From Asterochloris sp. CNOR1 (lineage: Eukaryota > Chlorophyta > Trebouxiophyceae > Trebouxiales > Trebouxiaceae): 64,000 nt of DNA. Position 1 is the stretch's first letter, and each line of letters begins with the position of its first letter. Below, piece by piece: positions 22,613-33,082 of this stretch. Where the stretch lies: the NCBI GenBank assembly GCA_963969365.1, contig OZ017755.1, positions 806,001-870,000 on the forward strand, read 5' to 3'. The position numbers were made by a program, and so were the translations under genes. The notes under the pieces are model-generated. The model was not told the DNA's origin, did not search any database, and saw nothing but the letters and a program-made list of their open reading frames with translations.

Positions 22613-25600
22613 TTGCACAGTTCTCAATCAGGCCATCGCCCTGTCAGGATGGAGCTGTCATCTGTGGAGGACCTGCGAGCCAAGCTCAGCACTACTCAAT
22701 TGCAGCTGGGAGCTGTACAGCGCAACTATGATGCCATGAGTGGTGCTCACTTACTGACCTGCATCAGCTGTGCATGTCCTGCAAACATTGTTGCCCATGA
22801 GCTCCATGCCCACCCTGCAGGCATCCTGATGAACAAACAGCATGAGGTTCAGCAGGTTCGGTTCTGCTGCTCGCTTGCTGATTGATGCCGATCATGGGCG
22901 CAATGCCTCAGGCCAAGCCCTGACCAATGCAGCTCATGGCAGAGCTGTCTGGGGAGCAGGGCAGCTCTGCTGACCTCTTGAGGCGTTTGGAGCAGGCAGA
23001 GTCCAAGGCAGCTGCTCTCGAGGCCAAAGTGCAGGTGCTGGCAGCTTGTCACGCATGGCTGCTCCTTTGTCTTGCTGTCAGACAGTCGACATACGGCTTG
23101 CAGAAGCAAGCAGAGGAGCCAGGCTTATTGCACTGTCGTGTGTGGGGGCTCATACCTGAGTCAGCCAGCACTGGACGACAGTATGGACACTTGGCTGCTG
23201 CCTGCAGGAGGCCGAGAGGGGCAAACGGGAGCTCACACATCTGGTGGGGGACATGCAGCGGGCACGCAAAGAGGCTGCTCTGGCTGCCCAGCAGACCTCT
23301 GCGCTCAGGGAGAAGATCAGCATGTAAGCAAGGCTTGCGTCCACCAACGAGCAGCAGTGCAGCTTTGTCGATGTGCCTGATGCAGCCACCAGGCGGCAAC
23401 TCCACAGGGGGGACGGGAGGGGCAAACAGGCAGGCAGACCTGCTAGAGACATCACTGGAGTCAGCTCTGCGGCCGGCTGCTCCATTGCTGCACAGCTGCC
23501 CATGACCATATGCTGCAGCTGTGCAGGCTGACGTCTGATGTTGACGCTGCAAAGGCCGATGTGACCAAGGCCCAGAAAGATGTGGAGGCAGAGAAGAAGC
23601 TCAAGCTGGAGGCAAACCTAATGCTCAAGGCAAGGTTGTTGAGTGTTTGCCATGCCATGGTGTGTGCGCATGGCAGAGAACCACTCACCTGCTCTGCCTG
23701 TAACATTGGTGTCACCCTGGCAGACTGCTAAGCCAGATGCTGCATCAAACCAGCATATACATCTCCTGCTCATGTGTCAATACTCAGGTGCTGTTGCGCG
23801 GGCTGCACACAAAGCAGCCATTACTAGAGGCCAATGACTCACTGTTGTCACTGCCTGCAGATGCTGCAGGGGCTGTGTGAGGCTGACCACAGAACGCCAA
23901 GCCTACAGGTAGAAGTCTTTCTGTTGCCACTGTCTGCAGACGCTGCAGGGGCAGTATGAGGCTGCCCGCCAGCAGCTGACCAGTTCGCATCAGGAGGTTC
24001 AGACCTGCAAGGCGCAGCTGCATCAGGCACAGCAGTCCCTGCTGGAACTGAAAGGAAAGATGCTTGAGGCAGAACAGCCCCTGCAGCAGATGGTCAAACG
24101 GGCTCAGGTCGCTGAGGCAGCTCTGTGCAAGTCCAGGTGCGGTGCAGGCCCGCTCCCATGCTGCAGGCCAGCTGGCGCATGTGGCCAGCGCAGTGCCCAT
24201 GTGCTGCAGGCAGGGGATTCTGGCATGCCACAGTAGGCACAAAACTGCCCACAGCCCCACTGCAGGAGCTGCAGGGCAGTCATTGACGCTGCAAAAAGGG
24301 CGTCAGAACTTGAGGGTTCTGAGGTGCTGCATCGGACCTGACAGCTCACACAACAGCGCGTAGCTTGCTAAACAGTGTTGATGTAGTGATGCCTTGCTGC
24401 AGGGAGGAGGGGGAGGAGAGCCGGCTCACTATCATGGCTCTGCGCGTGGAGCTGCAGAGTGCCCAGACGGGCCAGGATCTGCTGCAGTCCCAGCTGCAGG
24501 CTGCGCATCGAGAGCTAGAGTGTGAGCATGAGGCCCTGCAGCAGCAGCGGCAACAGGTGCGCTCTGCAGCTGCAGAGTGCAGTGGCTTTCCTGCTTTGAA
24601 TGTGGGGTGACCTGCGCAGTGCTAGCTGCAAGCTGTGCAGTGATATCACACACATCCATGTGGCCTTCCCGTAACAAGCGCGCTCTGCAGCTTGGAGGTG
24701 CAGCAGCCGGCCTGCTGTGAGCCTGAAAAGGTCTGTTGCAGTCCACACTGCAAGGCGTGCATTGATGGTCCGAGAGCCAGGCTGTGGGTGAAAACCCAGC
24801 AGCAGCAGCTGCAGCACGGAAGCACTGGAGGGGAGTCTCGCAGACAATCTGATAACGAGTATGCTTCTATTGTTTGAGAGATGTAGCAGCAGGAGCAGGT
24901 GCTACCTGTGAACCCCTCAGGCGCAGCTTTGTGACCACATGCACTGATGATGGGATGCCTCGAACAGATCCCCTGTGAAGGCACTCTGTGCGCTTTTCTC
25001 TAAGTTGACAAGGTGTCTTGCAACTGTCACCCGATACTGAGTGCTGCAAGCTGCACGGCTCAACTCTGTCTCTGCAGGTGTACTTGTGAATCATCTGGTG
25101 TCTGCCCATTTTCAGGCGCTGATTTCATCAAAGATCAGCTTTGTGGTGCCTGAGGTTGCCTGGACCACATTGGTGAGCCCCTGCAGGCAGCCAGCTACCA
25201 ACAGGAGGCGGGGGTGCTTAAGCTGGACAATAAGAGGGCCCAGGAGGATACCCAGCGCCTGCAGGAGCAGATCTGGACGATAGGTGGGCGTCTGAGGCAA
25301 CACAGATTTGCGGGGCAGGAGGACACCTGCACAATATGGACGCCACCTGCGGCGACCTTCCACTGTTCGTGTGTTCACCTGTGCGCTGGCCAGCTGCCAT
25401 CAAGACAGGGGGAGCTCGTCCACGCCATGCTGGGTGTAATGTACTCAGCTGCTGCCAACTTCTGCAGCTGAAGTGCCTTCTATGTGCATGTGCATTAGGT
25501 TGCCTGTGCTCAGCATCATGATAAGCACCTGTGCTGCCCCTAAGTTGTGTGTCAAAGACCCTGGTCTGGATCAGCTGCCTTGGGGTGCTGCCTCTGACAC

Positions 25601-28600
25601 TTCAGTCTTGCAGCATGCTGAGACTCTGCCTAGTCGGTGTGCCTGTGGCTGCAGGCGAGCGCTTTGAGAACCTTCTGCTGGAGCGTGCTGAAGCCACCAG
25701 TGCAGTGCAAACCCTCAGGCAGGAGCTGGGGCACACACGGCAGCGCCTGCAAGGTGAAAGCATGATGGCCCAGCTGCTGGGTACACTGCAGGCTGTCAGG
25801 CTGAACAACAATCCCAATCTGCAGCCTCTGATGCCATTTGGAGGCGCTGCACAGCAGGCCAGCCTTCCCGGCACATCATGAAAGGCTCGGAGAGTCCTAC
25901 CTGGCAGGCCTTTGTGGCAGGTCTGCAGCCCTCAGATGCAGGCCGCTAAAAGGCCGTCAGCTATGCCCGCAGGCGACCAGCAGGCGGCCCTAAACGAGCA
26001 GGCGCGTGCTGCAGCAGAGCGTAACGCCCTCAATGAGCGCATTCACTCGCTGGAGGGGCAGCTGCAGCAGGCACAGCACCGCAGCGCGCAGCTGCGGGCC
26101 CAGCATGCTGACCTGCTGGCACAAGCCGATGCCGCAGTGCAGCGGGCGGTGGGCAGGGCTGCAGCTGTGCATGGGCGCATGCAGCTGAAGATGGACATGG
26201 CGGGGCAGGCAAGTGGGCGCATCCATGTGCTGTCATGGCGGCGTGCAGCAGGCTGGGCTGCAGGAAGCCTTCCTGCGGGTGTCAGGCTCTCTTTGTATCA
26301 TGTCAAACAAGATGTGAGGTCGACCTCAGCTTGAGCGCGCAGGACAAGGGCGTGCAGCATGTCGAAGACGACACTAGTGGGAGAGCAGCGATGCACCAGC
26401 GGCCACAGCGATGCACCAGCAGCCGCACAACATGGCTGAACAGAGAGAACGTCCTGTAGAGCAGGGTGCCTTAAAGAGTTTTGGGAATGCTCAGCATTGC
26501 AGGTGCTGCTGTGGCCAGTAGCCAATCAGCCACGAGGACACACAGGGACATGTGCTGCTAAGCCCCTCAAGCGTGACACTCCATGATGCTCCGCTGCTGT
26601 GTGAAGAATAGCAGGGTGTGGCATAGTCCTAAGGCTGCATCAAGTGTGCATGTGACTGCGCCGCAAAGGCGGTGCAGCGCTCCACACCATCGTCAGAGCC
26701 GCTTGGAGGCTGTTTTACTTATGTGGCAGTGGCAGTGCAGGTGCTGTCCAAGGTGTTGGAGGATATGGGAGACTGCACTGGGCGGTGGGAGGCAGAGGTG
26801 GCCACTGCTGAGCAGCGGGTGGGCGCCCTGGGGGACCTGCTGGCCATGCTGGCAGCCACCATGGCTGCCCACCACAAGTAAGCATGGGCACAGTGTGCAA
26901 GACAGTTCTACAACCTGGCCAACGGAGCAATTGCCTCACTGCTCAGCCGATGTGCAACCGCATCTGGCTGTGTGCTCGACATCCATGTCTGGCAGGGACT
27001 AACAGTGAAAGCACTAAAGACATCGAGTTCTCTGGAGCGGGCGGCCTCCTTTTCTGCAGTCCCGATGCAGGTCTGTGTGCCTTCATGAAAGCACAGCGCA
27101 AAGCTGAGCCCCCTGCCTTCTCCTGGTGCAGGCGCCTGGATGCAGCCGGCTCGCGCGATGTGGCCCAGATGGAGCGCCAGGTGGCAGACCTGCTTGCGCA
27201 GCTGCAGGTCGAGCAGCGCAGCCACCAGCTCACCCGGGAGGTGAACGCTTGGGAGCAGCCGTGTGTCACTTTGGCAACGCATTGCGGTTTTGGAAGCCCT
27301 CTGCAGTCGGCAGTTGCACTGTGTTGTTGTGCTGATCGCGCAGTTTCCTGTTCGCCAGCCAGGCCAGCCAGCCCCTTGAGAGTGATGAAGCGTCAGACGC
27401 TTCAGGCCAATCTGCTGACCAGAGCCCTCTGCCCTGCAGGCCATGGCGCGGCAAGCGCCGACCTATGCTGCCCACATAGAGGCGGTGAGGGCCCAGGCCT
27501 CGGAGGATGCAGCAGCTGAGCGGCGGCGCCTGCAGTCCCAGCTGATCCACCTGGAAGGGGAGGTGCACAAGCTGCGGGAGCTGTGGCAAGCAGAGAAGCA
27601 GGCCAAGGAGGGGCTGCTGGAGGTCGAGCGCATCCAAGTAAGCTGCTTGGCACCAGAAGCCTGGAGGCCCTCGATGGTGCCTAATGAGCCATATCCCTTA
27701 AGTCCTATGCGTCCTGCACTTTCTGCTCTGCTGACCTGCTGGACATGGAGCTCATCAGGCTGAACAACAACAACTACACAGACAGTGTGCAGGCTCCCAG
27801 TTGCATTGTGCTAAGTTTGTGTTGCAGAGCCTGTGGTCTGCCCAGAAGCCCCCTCCATGTGGATGTCGGGGGACCGGTGCAATAGCTCAGCGGGCTTGGG
27901 CTTCAGACACACTGGTCGCCTGATGCTCTGAAACCTGCGCTGTGCATTGCAGCTCATGCCTTACGTGCAGGATACCTGCTGAGGTCGGGCGCCTCTGACT
28001 GGCAGCAAGGTGCTAGAAACGGTCTGCTTCCATGATTTACCAAGTATTGATATCTTTCCAATCTGGACAAAAGACTTGCCTCCGCTCCTCAGCTGCCAAC
28101 CTGCTGCCTGCAGACGGCGCGCCAAGTAGACCAGCTGCGCTCGCAGAACCATGAGCTGCAGCATGAGCTGCAGAAGGCCCTGCAGCGACACCAGCAGGCT
28201 ACAGAGGCAGCCAATGCTGCCCATGGACTGGCAGTGGGCGAGCTTCGACGGGAGGCAGGGGAGCTGGGGGCTGCGCTGGAGCTGGGGCGGTTGAACGTGA
28301 AGAATGGACTCACCATTGCAGAGGGGCTGGCAGGTGCGCCCAGAGGGCCAAAGGGCCGTGAGGCTGCTGGCTCTTGCACCTGGCTTCTATGGTCTGAGCA
28401 GGGCACGGCGTCACGGTGGGTGAGTGTGCCGCAGTCGGGTTGCGCCCTAGTGACAGCACCCCCGTTTGAGTAGTGGGTGTGGCATTGACGTAGGGCAGGT
28501 AGGTGGGGCTGGTAGTGAACAGAGTTGAACAGCAGCTGCTTGAAGGTGGTGTGCAGACGACATCACTGGGCTGCAGGTGCACTGTTGGGCCCCTTTTTGA

Positions 28601-31446
28601 TGTGCGCAGGAAGGCGGCCAGCTTGCAGCAGGGTGGCTTGGCGGTGCAGTGCTCAAGAAGAGACAGTAAGACCGATGCAGAGGGATGAGCAGGTCAGACA
28701 TTATGTTGCTGGACACATACCAGGCCTGCACAGAGACGTGCTGCTGGTTCACAACAACAAAAGGATGCTTATGGGTTGCTGGTGAGAGTAGCGGGCGCAA
28801 AGGGCCTGGCAGGCAAGCCCAAGGGTAGGCTGCATTCCCATGACTGTCCAAGCATTGCAGGGAGGCTGGTAGGTGTGCAGCAGGGCCTCGAGGGGTTCAT
28901 CAAGCTGCTGATGCGCTGGCTGGAGGCTATGCTGCCAGGCAGCAGTGGTGGTGCTGCAGAAGATTTGCAGTTGTCTGCCATGAAGGCTGCTTGTAGCCCC
29001 AAGGGTGCAGCATTTGGCTGGCTGTCAAATTGTTTGGCAACCACAAGAGCTGCTGGGGCCGGCACCTGAGCTAGTGCGTTCCCATATGAGGAGGGGCCAG
29101 CCATTGCTGAGGGGCTGGCAGGTGCACCCTTCAGGCTCCAGCAGGAGGCTTGGTGAGGCTGCTGAGTCTGCCTCCTCTAGATCTGGCCGCAAGTCCGTTT
29201 GGCACATGTCCTGCCCTCAGCCACATGCAGCCTCCTTGGTGCAGGGAGATGCAATGCAGGAAATGCACGCACACACACAGACCCCCTGAATTACTCTGCA
29301 GGCGATGTGGACGCAGTAGACGCCCGCCTGACGGAGATGGGTCTCTACAACAAGCCCTACGAAGCCAGCTTGAAGACAGACCTCGCCGCGGGTGATGCGG
29401 GCGCCCTGCTGCGCGCGCTGAGCCACATCCGCATGCACTTCCTGTACCTGGCAGAGAAGGTGCAGGAAAACGTGCGGGTGCAGAAGGATGCCGAGGAGGC
29501 TGAGAGTGCTGCAGCCTCCACGATCGTGCTGCAGCAGGCTGAGGCGCAGCGAGAGCGCAGGAGGGTGAGCAGGGGAGTCAGCTTTGCGGGGGTCTGCTGT
29601 GCAGTCAGGCCCAGGACTGCCCTGCCCTCAGCGGCGGTGATGCAGCCCCCAAGGCAGGCACCAGGTGTAAGAGGATCAGCGTCTGCAGACGTTTGTAGCA
29701 GGGCCCATGGGAAGCTGGGAACAGCGGGCCTGGTGGAGGGCAGCGCACGCTGCGCAGGGACATCCTCAAGTCTGCAAAATGCAGGCCATGCGTTGGCTGC
29801 GCCTGCGGCCATGCAGGCATGCAGCTGTGTCTGGCAAGTGAATCTCAGTGCTGAATCATTTCCGCACATTCTGCGGGGCAAGCAAAAGGCCGGCCTGCAG
29901 GTGCAGACTGCAGGCAGTGCATGCAGTCAGGAAAGACGAGGCCAGTGACAGCACACTGCTCAGTCAATGCGCAGATGATCAAAGGCCAAACCTGTGGGCT
30001 TGCATTGGATAAGTTTAGGCCCCAGATTGCTCTTTGCTGCTGTGGAGACCAAGCCCTCAACTGTACATCCCTTTAGGCCGCACCCCAGGCCTCATTTGAG
30101 ACTTGCTTGCTGCTGCTTCTGCAGGTGCAGACGCCGGGGTTGCACAGCCTCAGCCAGCAGGAGCTGCAGCTGCGCTCCACAGTTGCAAAGCTGGTCAACA
30201 CAGAGGAGACGTACGAGGTGATCAGCACATGCATGAGCCGTCTGACAAGTGCCTGCATATCTGCTGCTGCCAGTACCAGGCACTATGCCTGCCATCACAG
30301 ATGCATGGCAGAGCATGCTGAGCATGCAGCAGATGCCCCGGAAATAGCAACGGCTGCATACAACATGGGGAGCTGATAAACAGGGCAATTTGGGCTTGCT
30401 CGTAGCCTGCCCGCACAGCAGAAAGTGAGCAGCCCTGGCGGCATCCCAGGCGGTTCTGGCTCCCTTCAAATATGGCAGGGGCCTCGGGTTTGCCTGCAAC
30501 AGTGGAAGTCTTCTCTGCAGTGTTCCCCTGCCCTCCAAAGGGTGCTTGGGCGCCTTGCAGGCCCTGCTTGACAGTCTTCACTGCCCTGCAGATGGTTTCC
30601 TGCCGGCTGGATGTGCATACAGGGTTTGCTTGACAGCACTTGTTGCCCTCGGAGCGGTGTCGTGCCGCCTGCTTGGATGCGCCCTGCAGGCCCTGCTTAA
30701 CCGTGACCCCTGCCCCCCAAGCGCTGTGTCGCTGCCTGCTCGTTGATGCCCTCCTGTTCTGCCCAGTGGCGCTCAAATCTTCTTCTCCTGGCAGCATGAT
30801 AACGCCCTGCAGGCCCTGCTCCACCATTTCCCCGCCCTGCAGGCCCTGCTCCACCGTTTTCCTTGCCCTGCAGGCCCTGCTTCACCGTGTTCCCGGCCCT
30901 GCAGGCCCTGCTTTACCAAAGTTTGCCCTGCAGGCCCTGTTCTCCTGCCTGGCATGCGTGGCCCTCCTGAAGCGCCCCGTGGTGTGTGTTCCCTGCGGGC
31001 ACTGCTACTGCCACGCCTGCCTGATGGCCAGCGAGCGTAATGGCCACCTGACCTGCCCTGAGTGCAACCACCTGCCCATCCAACGCTGGGTGCCCGACAG
31101 GTGGGACTGGCGTTGCATGGTGTGGCTTGTGCCTGGTGACGCTGCCAACTGTGGCAGTGCTGCGAGCCTTCAGCAACAACGCCATGCGGCGGGCTGCACA
31201 GAGCAGGCAAGCAATGGGCGTCTGATGGCCACACCGTGTGCAAGCCAGGCACCCGCACTGCCCTTCTGCAGCTGCAGCACTTGACACTAGATGTTCTGCT
31301 GCCTATCTGGGCAAGGTACAGGCTTGCAAAGGCAGGTGCTTAGCCTGCTGTGCAGGGTCTTGGAAGGGCTCCTGTCCAAGCATGAGTACAAGATGCAGAC
31401 TCTACGGGATCTGCAGACATCCTTAAACCAGCGTGGGGACATCTGA
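22613..31446 (+). CDS. Long coiled-coil protein with C-terminal RING finger (putative E3 ubiquitin ligase)
   Basis: About 20 exons, roughly 900 residues. In-frame ATGs occur at 22613 and 22649; the second begins MELSSVEDLRAKLSTTQLQL. Most exons are charged, Leu/Gln/Glu-rich coiled coil, for example RRLEQAESKAAALEAKVQ (about 22985), YEAARQQLTSSHQEVQTCKA (about 23957), EEGEESRLTIMALRVELQSA (about 24410), AAAERRRLQSQLIHLEGEV (about 27510) and QVDQLRSQNHELQHELQKAL (about 28120). A helical non-coil exon at 29302-29570 contains MGLYNKPYEASLKTDLAAGD. The RING exon (30934-31100) has CLAC...PCGHCYCHAC...CPEC, a complete C3HC4 set. After it comes a short tail ending KMQTLRDLQTSLNQRGDI, TGA 31444-31446. 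It is not BRE1/HUB, whose RING is C-terminal-most. At least one GC donor (ctcaag/gcaagg, about 23631) is needed. Target and role unknown. Confidence 0.75.
23849..23975 (+). repeat. Duplicated splice acceptor and exon start in the RING gene
   Basis: The segment tgttgtcactgcctgcag followed by atgctgcaggggctgtgtga (from about 23852) recurs about 80 bases later as tgttgccactgtctgcag and acgctgcaggggcagtatga (from about 23931). The second copy opens the exon encoding TLQGQYEAARQQL. The first would open a short alternative exon, MLQGLCEADH. Confidence 0.7.
30804..30940 (+). repeat. Tandem array of splice-acceptor-like units before the RING exon
   Basis: gccctgcaggccctg occurs five times at 30804, 30834, 30865, 30896 and 30925, spaced 29-31 bases, with related outliers at about 30555, 30580 and 30681. 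The last copy is the acceptor of the RING exon (gccctgcag/gccctgttctcc). Units also share ctccacc(at/gt)tt(c/t)cc-type spacers. Using the third copy would add 20 residues in frame; the others shift frame. Confidence 0.8.
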
Positions 31447-31977
31447 GCCTGGAAGCAGATAGTGCCAGCCTGTTTGATACAGCACTAAGTATGCCGGTAT
31501 CCATGCTGCAAAGCAGAATTTTTGAAGCTAGCAAATAAAGCTGCAGGTGTCCTGACTCAATCTACAGTTTTCGTCAGCCCTATCAGCATCAGGCATGGTA
31601 CCTGCAGTGCATGTAAGCTTCTGTCAGCAGTCCTTGGCGGCAGATCTATATTTGGCAGCTTGAGTTGCCAAGCTCTGATGCAGCCTGCAGAGCCCCATGC
31701 ACAATCACCCTGTGCAACTCTCTGGAACAGCAGCACGAGCTGGCGCCTGTTGAGAGTGCCTCAGGTGCCATCTTTGCAGCTCTGAGGAAGCCTGCGCGCT
31801 CCTGGTTTGCAAATTGGCATGTTGCATGCAGCAAGTGCCTACTGCATGACAAGTTGTTTGCTTACAGCCATCAGTCCTGAGGGAGGTTGCTTGCCTGCAG
31901 CCCAGAGACACATGCCACACAGCAAGGGCCTGATGCATGAGGTGCTGCAACAGGGGTCAGCACTGCAGCAGGCAGGC
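31447..31977. other. Convergent intergenic spacer, RING gene to PAN gene
   Basis: 531 bases between two convergent stop codons. It should contain both 3' untranslated regions. No conserved coding segment, tRNA or repeat is visible. Confidence 0.5.
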
Positions 31978-32605
31978 CTACCCGCTGATCATGACCTCAT
32001 TGCCCCGTGCGGCCGGCTTGAAGTTCTTGAGGAAGCACGTGCTGTTGGTTTTGTTGAAGGAGAAGGCCTGGCACCTGGGCGTGACATTGCACAAGTCACA
32101 GCAGGCGTCGACGGTGCTGTTGCCCTGGATGGTGCTGTTTTTGAGAGGGAAGTCTACAAGTTTCAGTGTGTTGCAGCCTCCTACAGTTGACCCTGCAGAC
32201 ACGCACAGCAGGCCTGTCAGCTCTGCAGCACCGTGGCAGACAGTGCAGCTCTCAGCACAGATGCAGCCCCCTCCAGATTTGCCGGCTGGGAGGTGTGCTG
32301 TTGCTGGGGCCATGGAGTTCCCCCAGACTGTCCCAGGGAACCCTGTGACTATGCAACGGCCACAGCAGTACAGCAACCACACATCACTGCTTACAGCAAC
32401 TTGGCAGGCAGCTGGGCAATCTCCTTTGCTGCTGTTCTGGCTTAGCCTCGCATTCAAGCCCTTGTGCGCTTCAAGTGCAGCCCACGGCACAGTATGCAAG
32501 ACACAGTTGACTCAAGACAGCTGGCTCACCAAACTGGTGCTGGGCACTGCAGCTCCCTGCCAGCAGAAGCGCCAGGACCAGCAGCAGTGCGCAGTGTGGG
32601 GACAT
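31978..32605 (-). CDS. Small secreted PAN/apple-domain protein
   Basis: Two exons (32605-32530 and 32192-31978), 96 residues. Exon 1 encodes a typical signal peptide, MSPHCALLLVLALLLAGSCS, followed by AQHQFG. Exon 2 is a PAN_4-like module: CNTLKLVDFPLKNST, then DACCDLCNVTPRCQAFSFN, then CFLKNFKPAARGNE, with the Cys spacing of the fold and two or three N-glycosylation sequons (NST). PAN modules bind proteins or carbohydrates outside the cell, so this is likely an extracellular or wall protein. It ends at TAG 31978-31980, right after MISG. The sequence at the stop also resembles a donor (cgg/gtaggc), so a longer multi-PAN form cannot be excluded. Confidence 0.7.
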
Positions 32606-33082
32606 GCTGCTGAGACTTCAGATCTCTTGATGGATGGCCTGCCCACCTGACTTGCTGGCTGAGATGGAGCAGGCTGACTGCAGTAAGTGACTTCACAGAA
32701 GGATTGACACAAAAGGACAGTCCACCTCAGCCTGAAGTATAATGGAATCTCGAGGAGTCAGGCATGCACATAAGGAGTTGGGCAGCAGCAAAGTGTCTGT
32801 TAGCCTTCTCTCAGAGCTGAATTTGAGTGCCCAAAACTTGGTTGAGCCTCTGCATGTGGTATGGTATATGTGACAGGGCAGGAAGACGTTTGATCATTTT
32901 CATTCATCAGCAGGGGCCTGACAGTGTGGACTGCAGCGCTGGAGGGGGAGGAGGGTTGAGGCGGGAACTGTCAATGAAGTGGGGGGCTTTCCAATGAATG
33001 GCTGTGAAAGCTGCAGCTTGCAGCTCAATGGCTGCACACAGCTTTCTGCTGCAGGCTGCTGCCTGTGGGGGCCCAAGGGTTC
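32606..33082. other. Intergenic spacer, PIF1 3' end to PAN gene 5' end
   Basis: 477 bases between the PIF1 stop and the PAN-protein start, both minus strand. It should carry the PIF1 3' untranslated region and the PAN promoter. I see no gene or repeat in it. Confidence 0.5.

Noticed and set aside
27870-27950. tRNA-like string gtgcaatagctcagcgggct
   Set aside because: It resembles an A box, but no T arm or B box (GGTTCRANNCC) and no anticodon arm follow within 100 bases.
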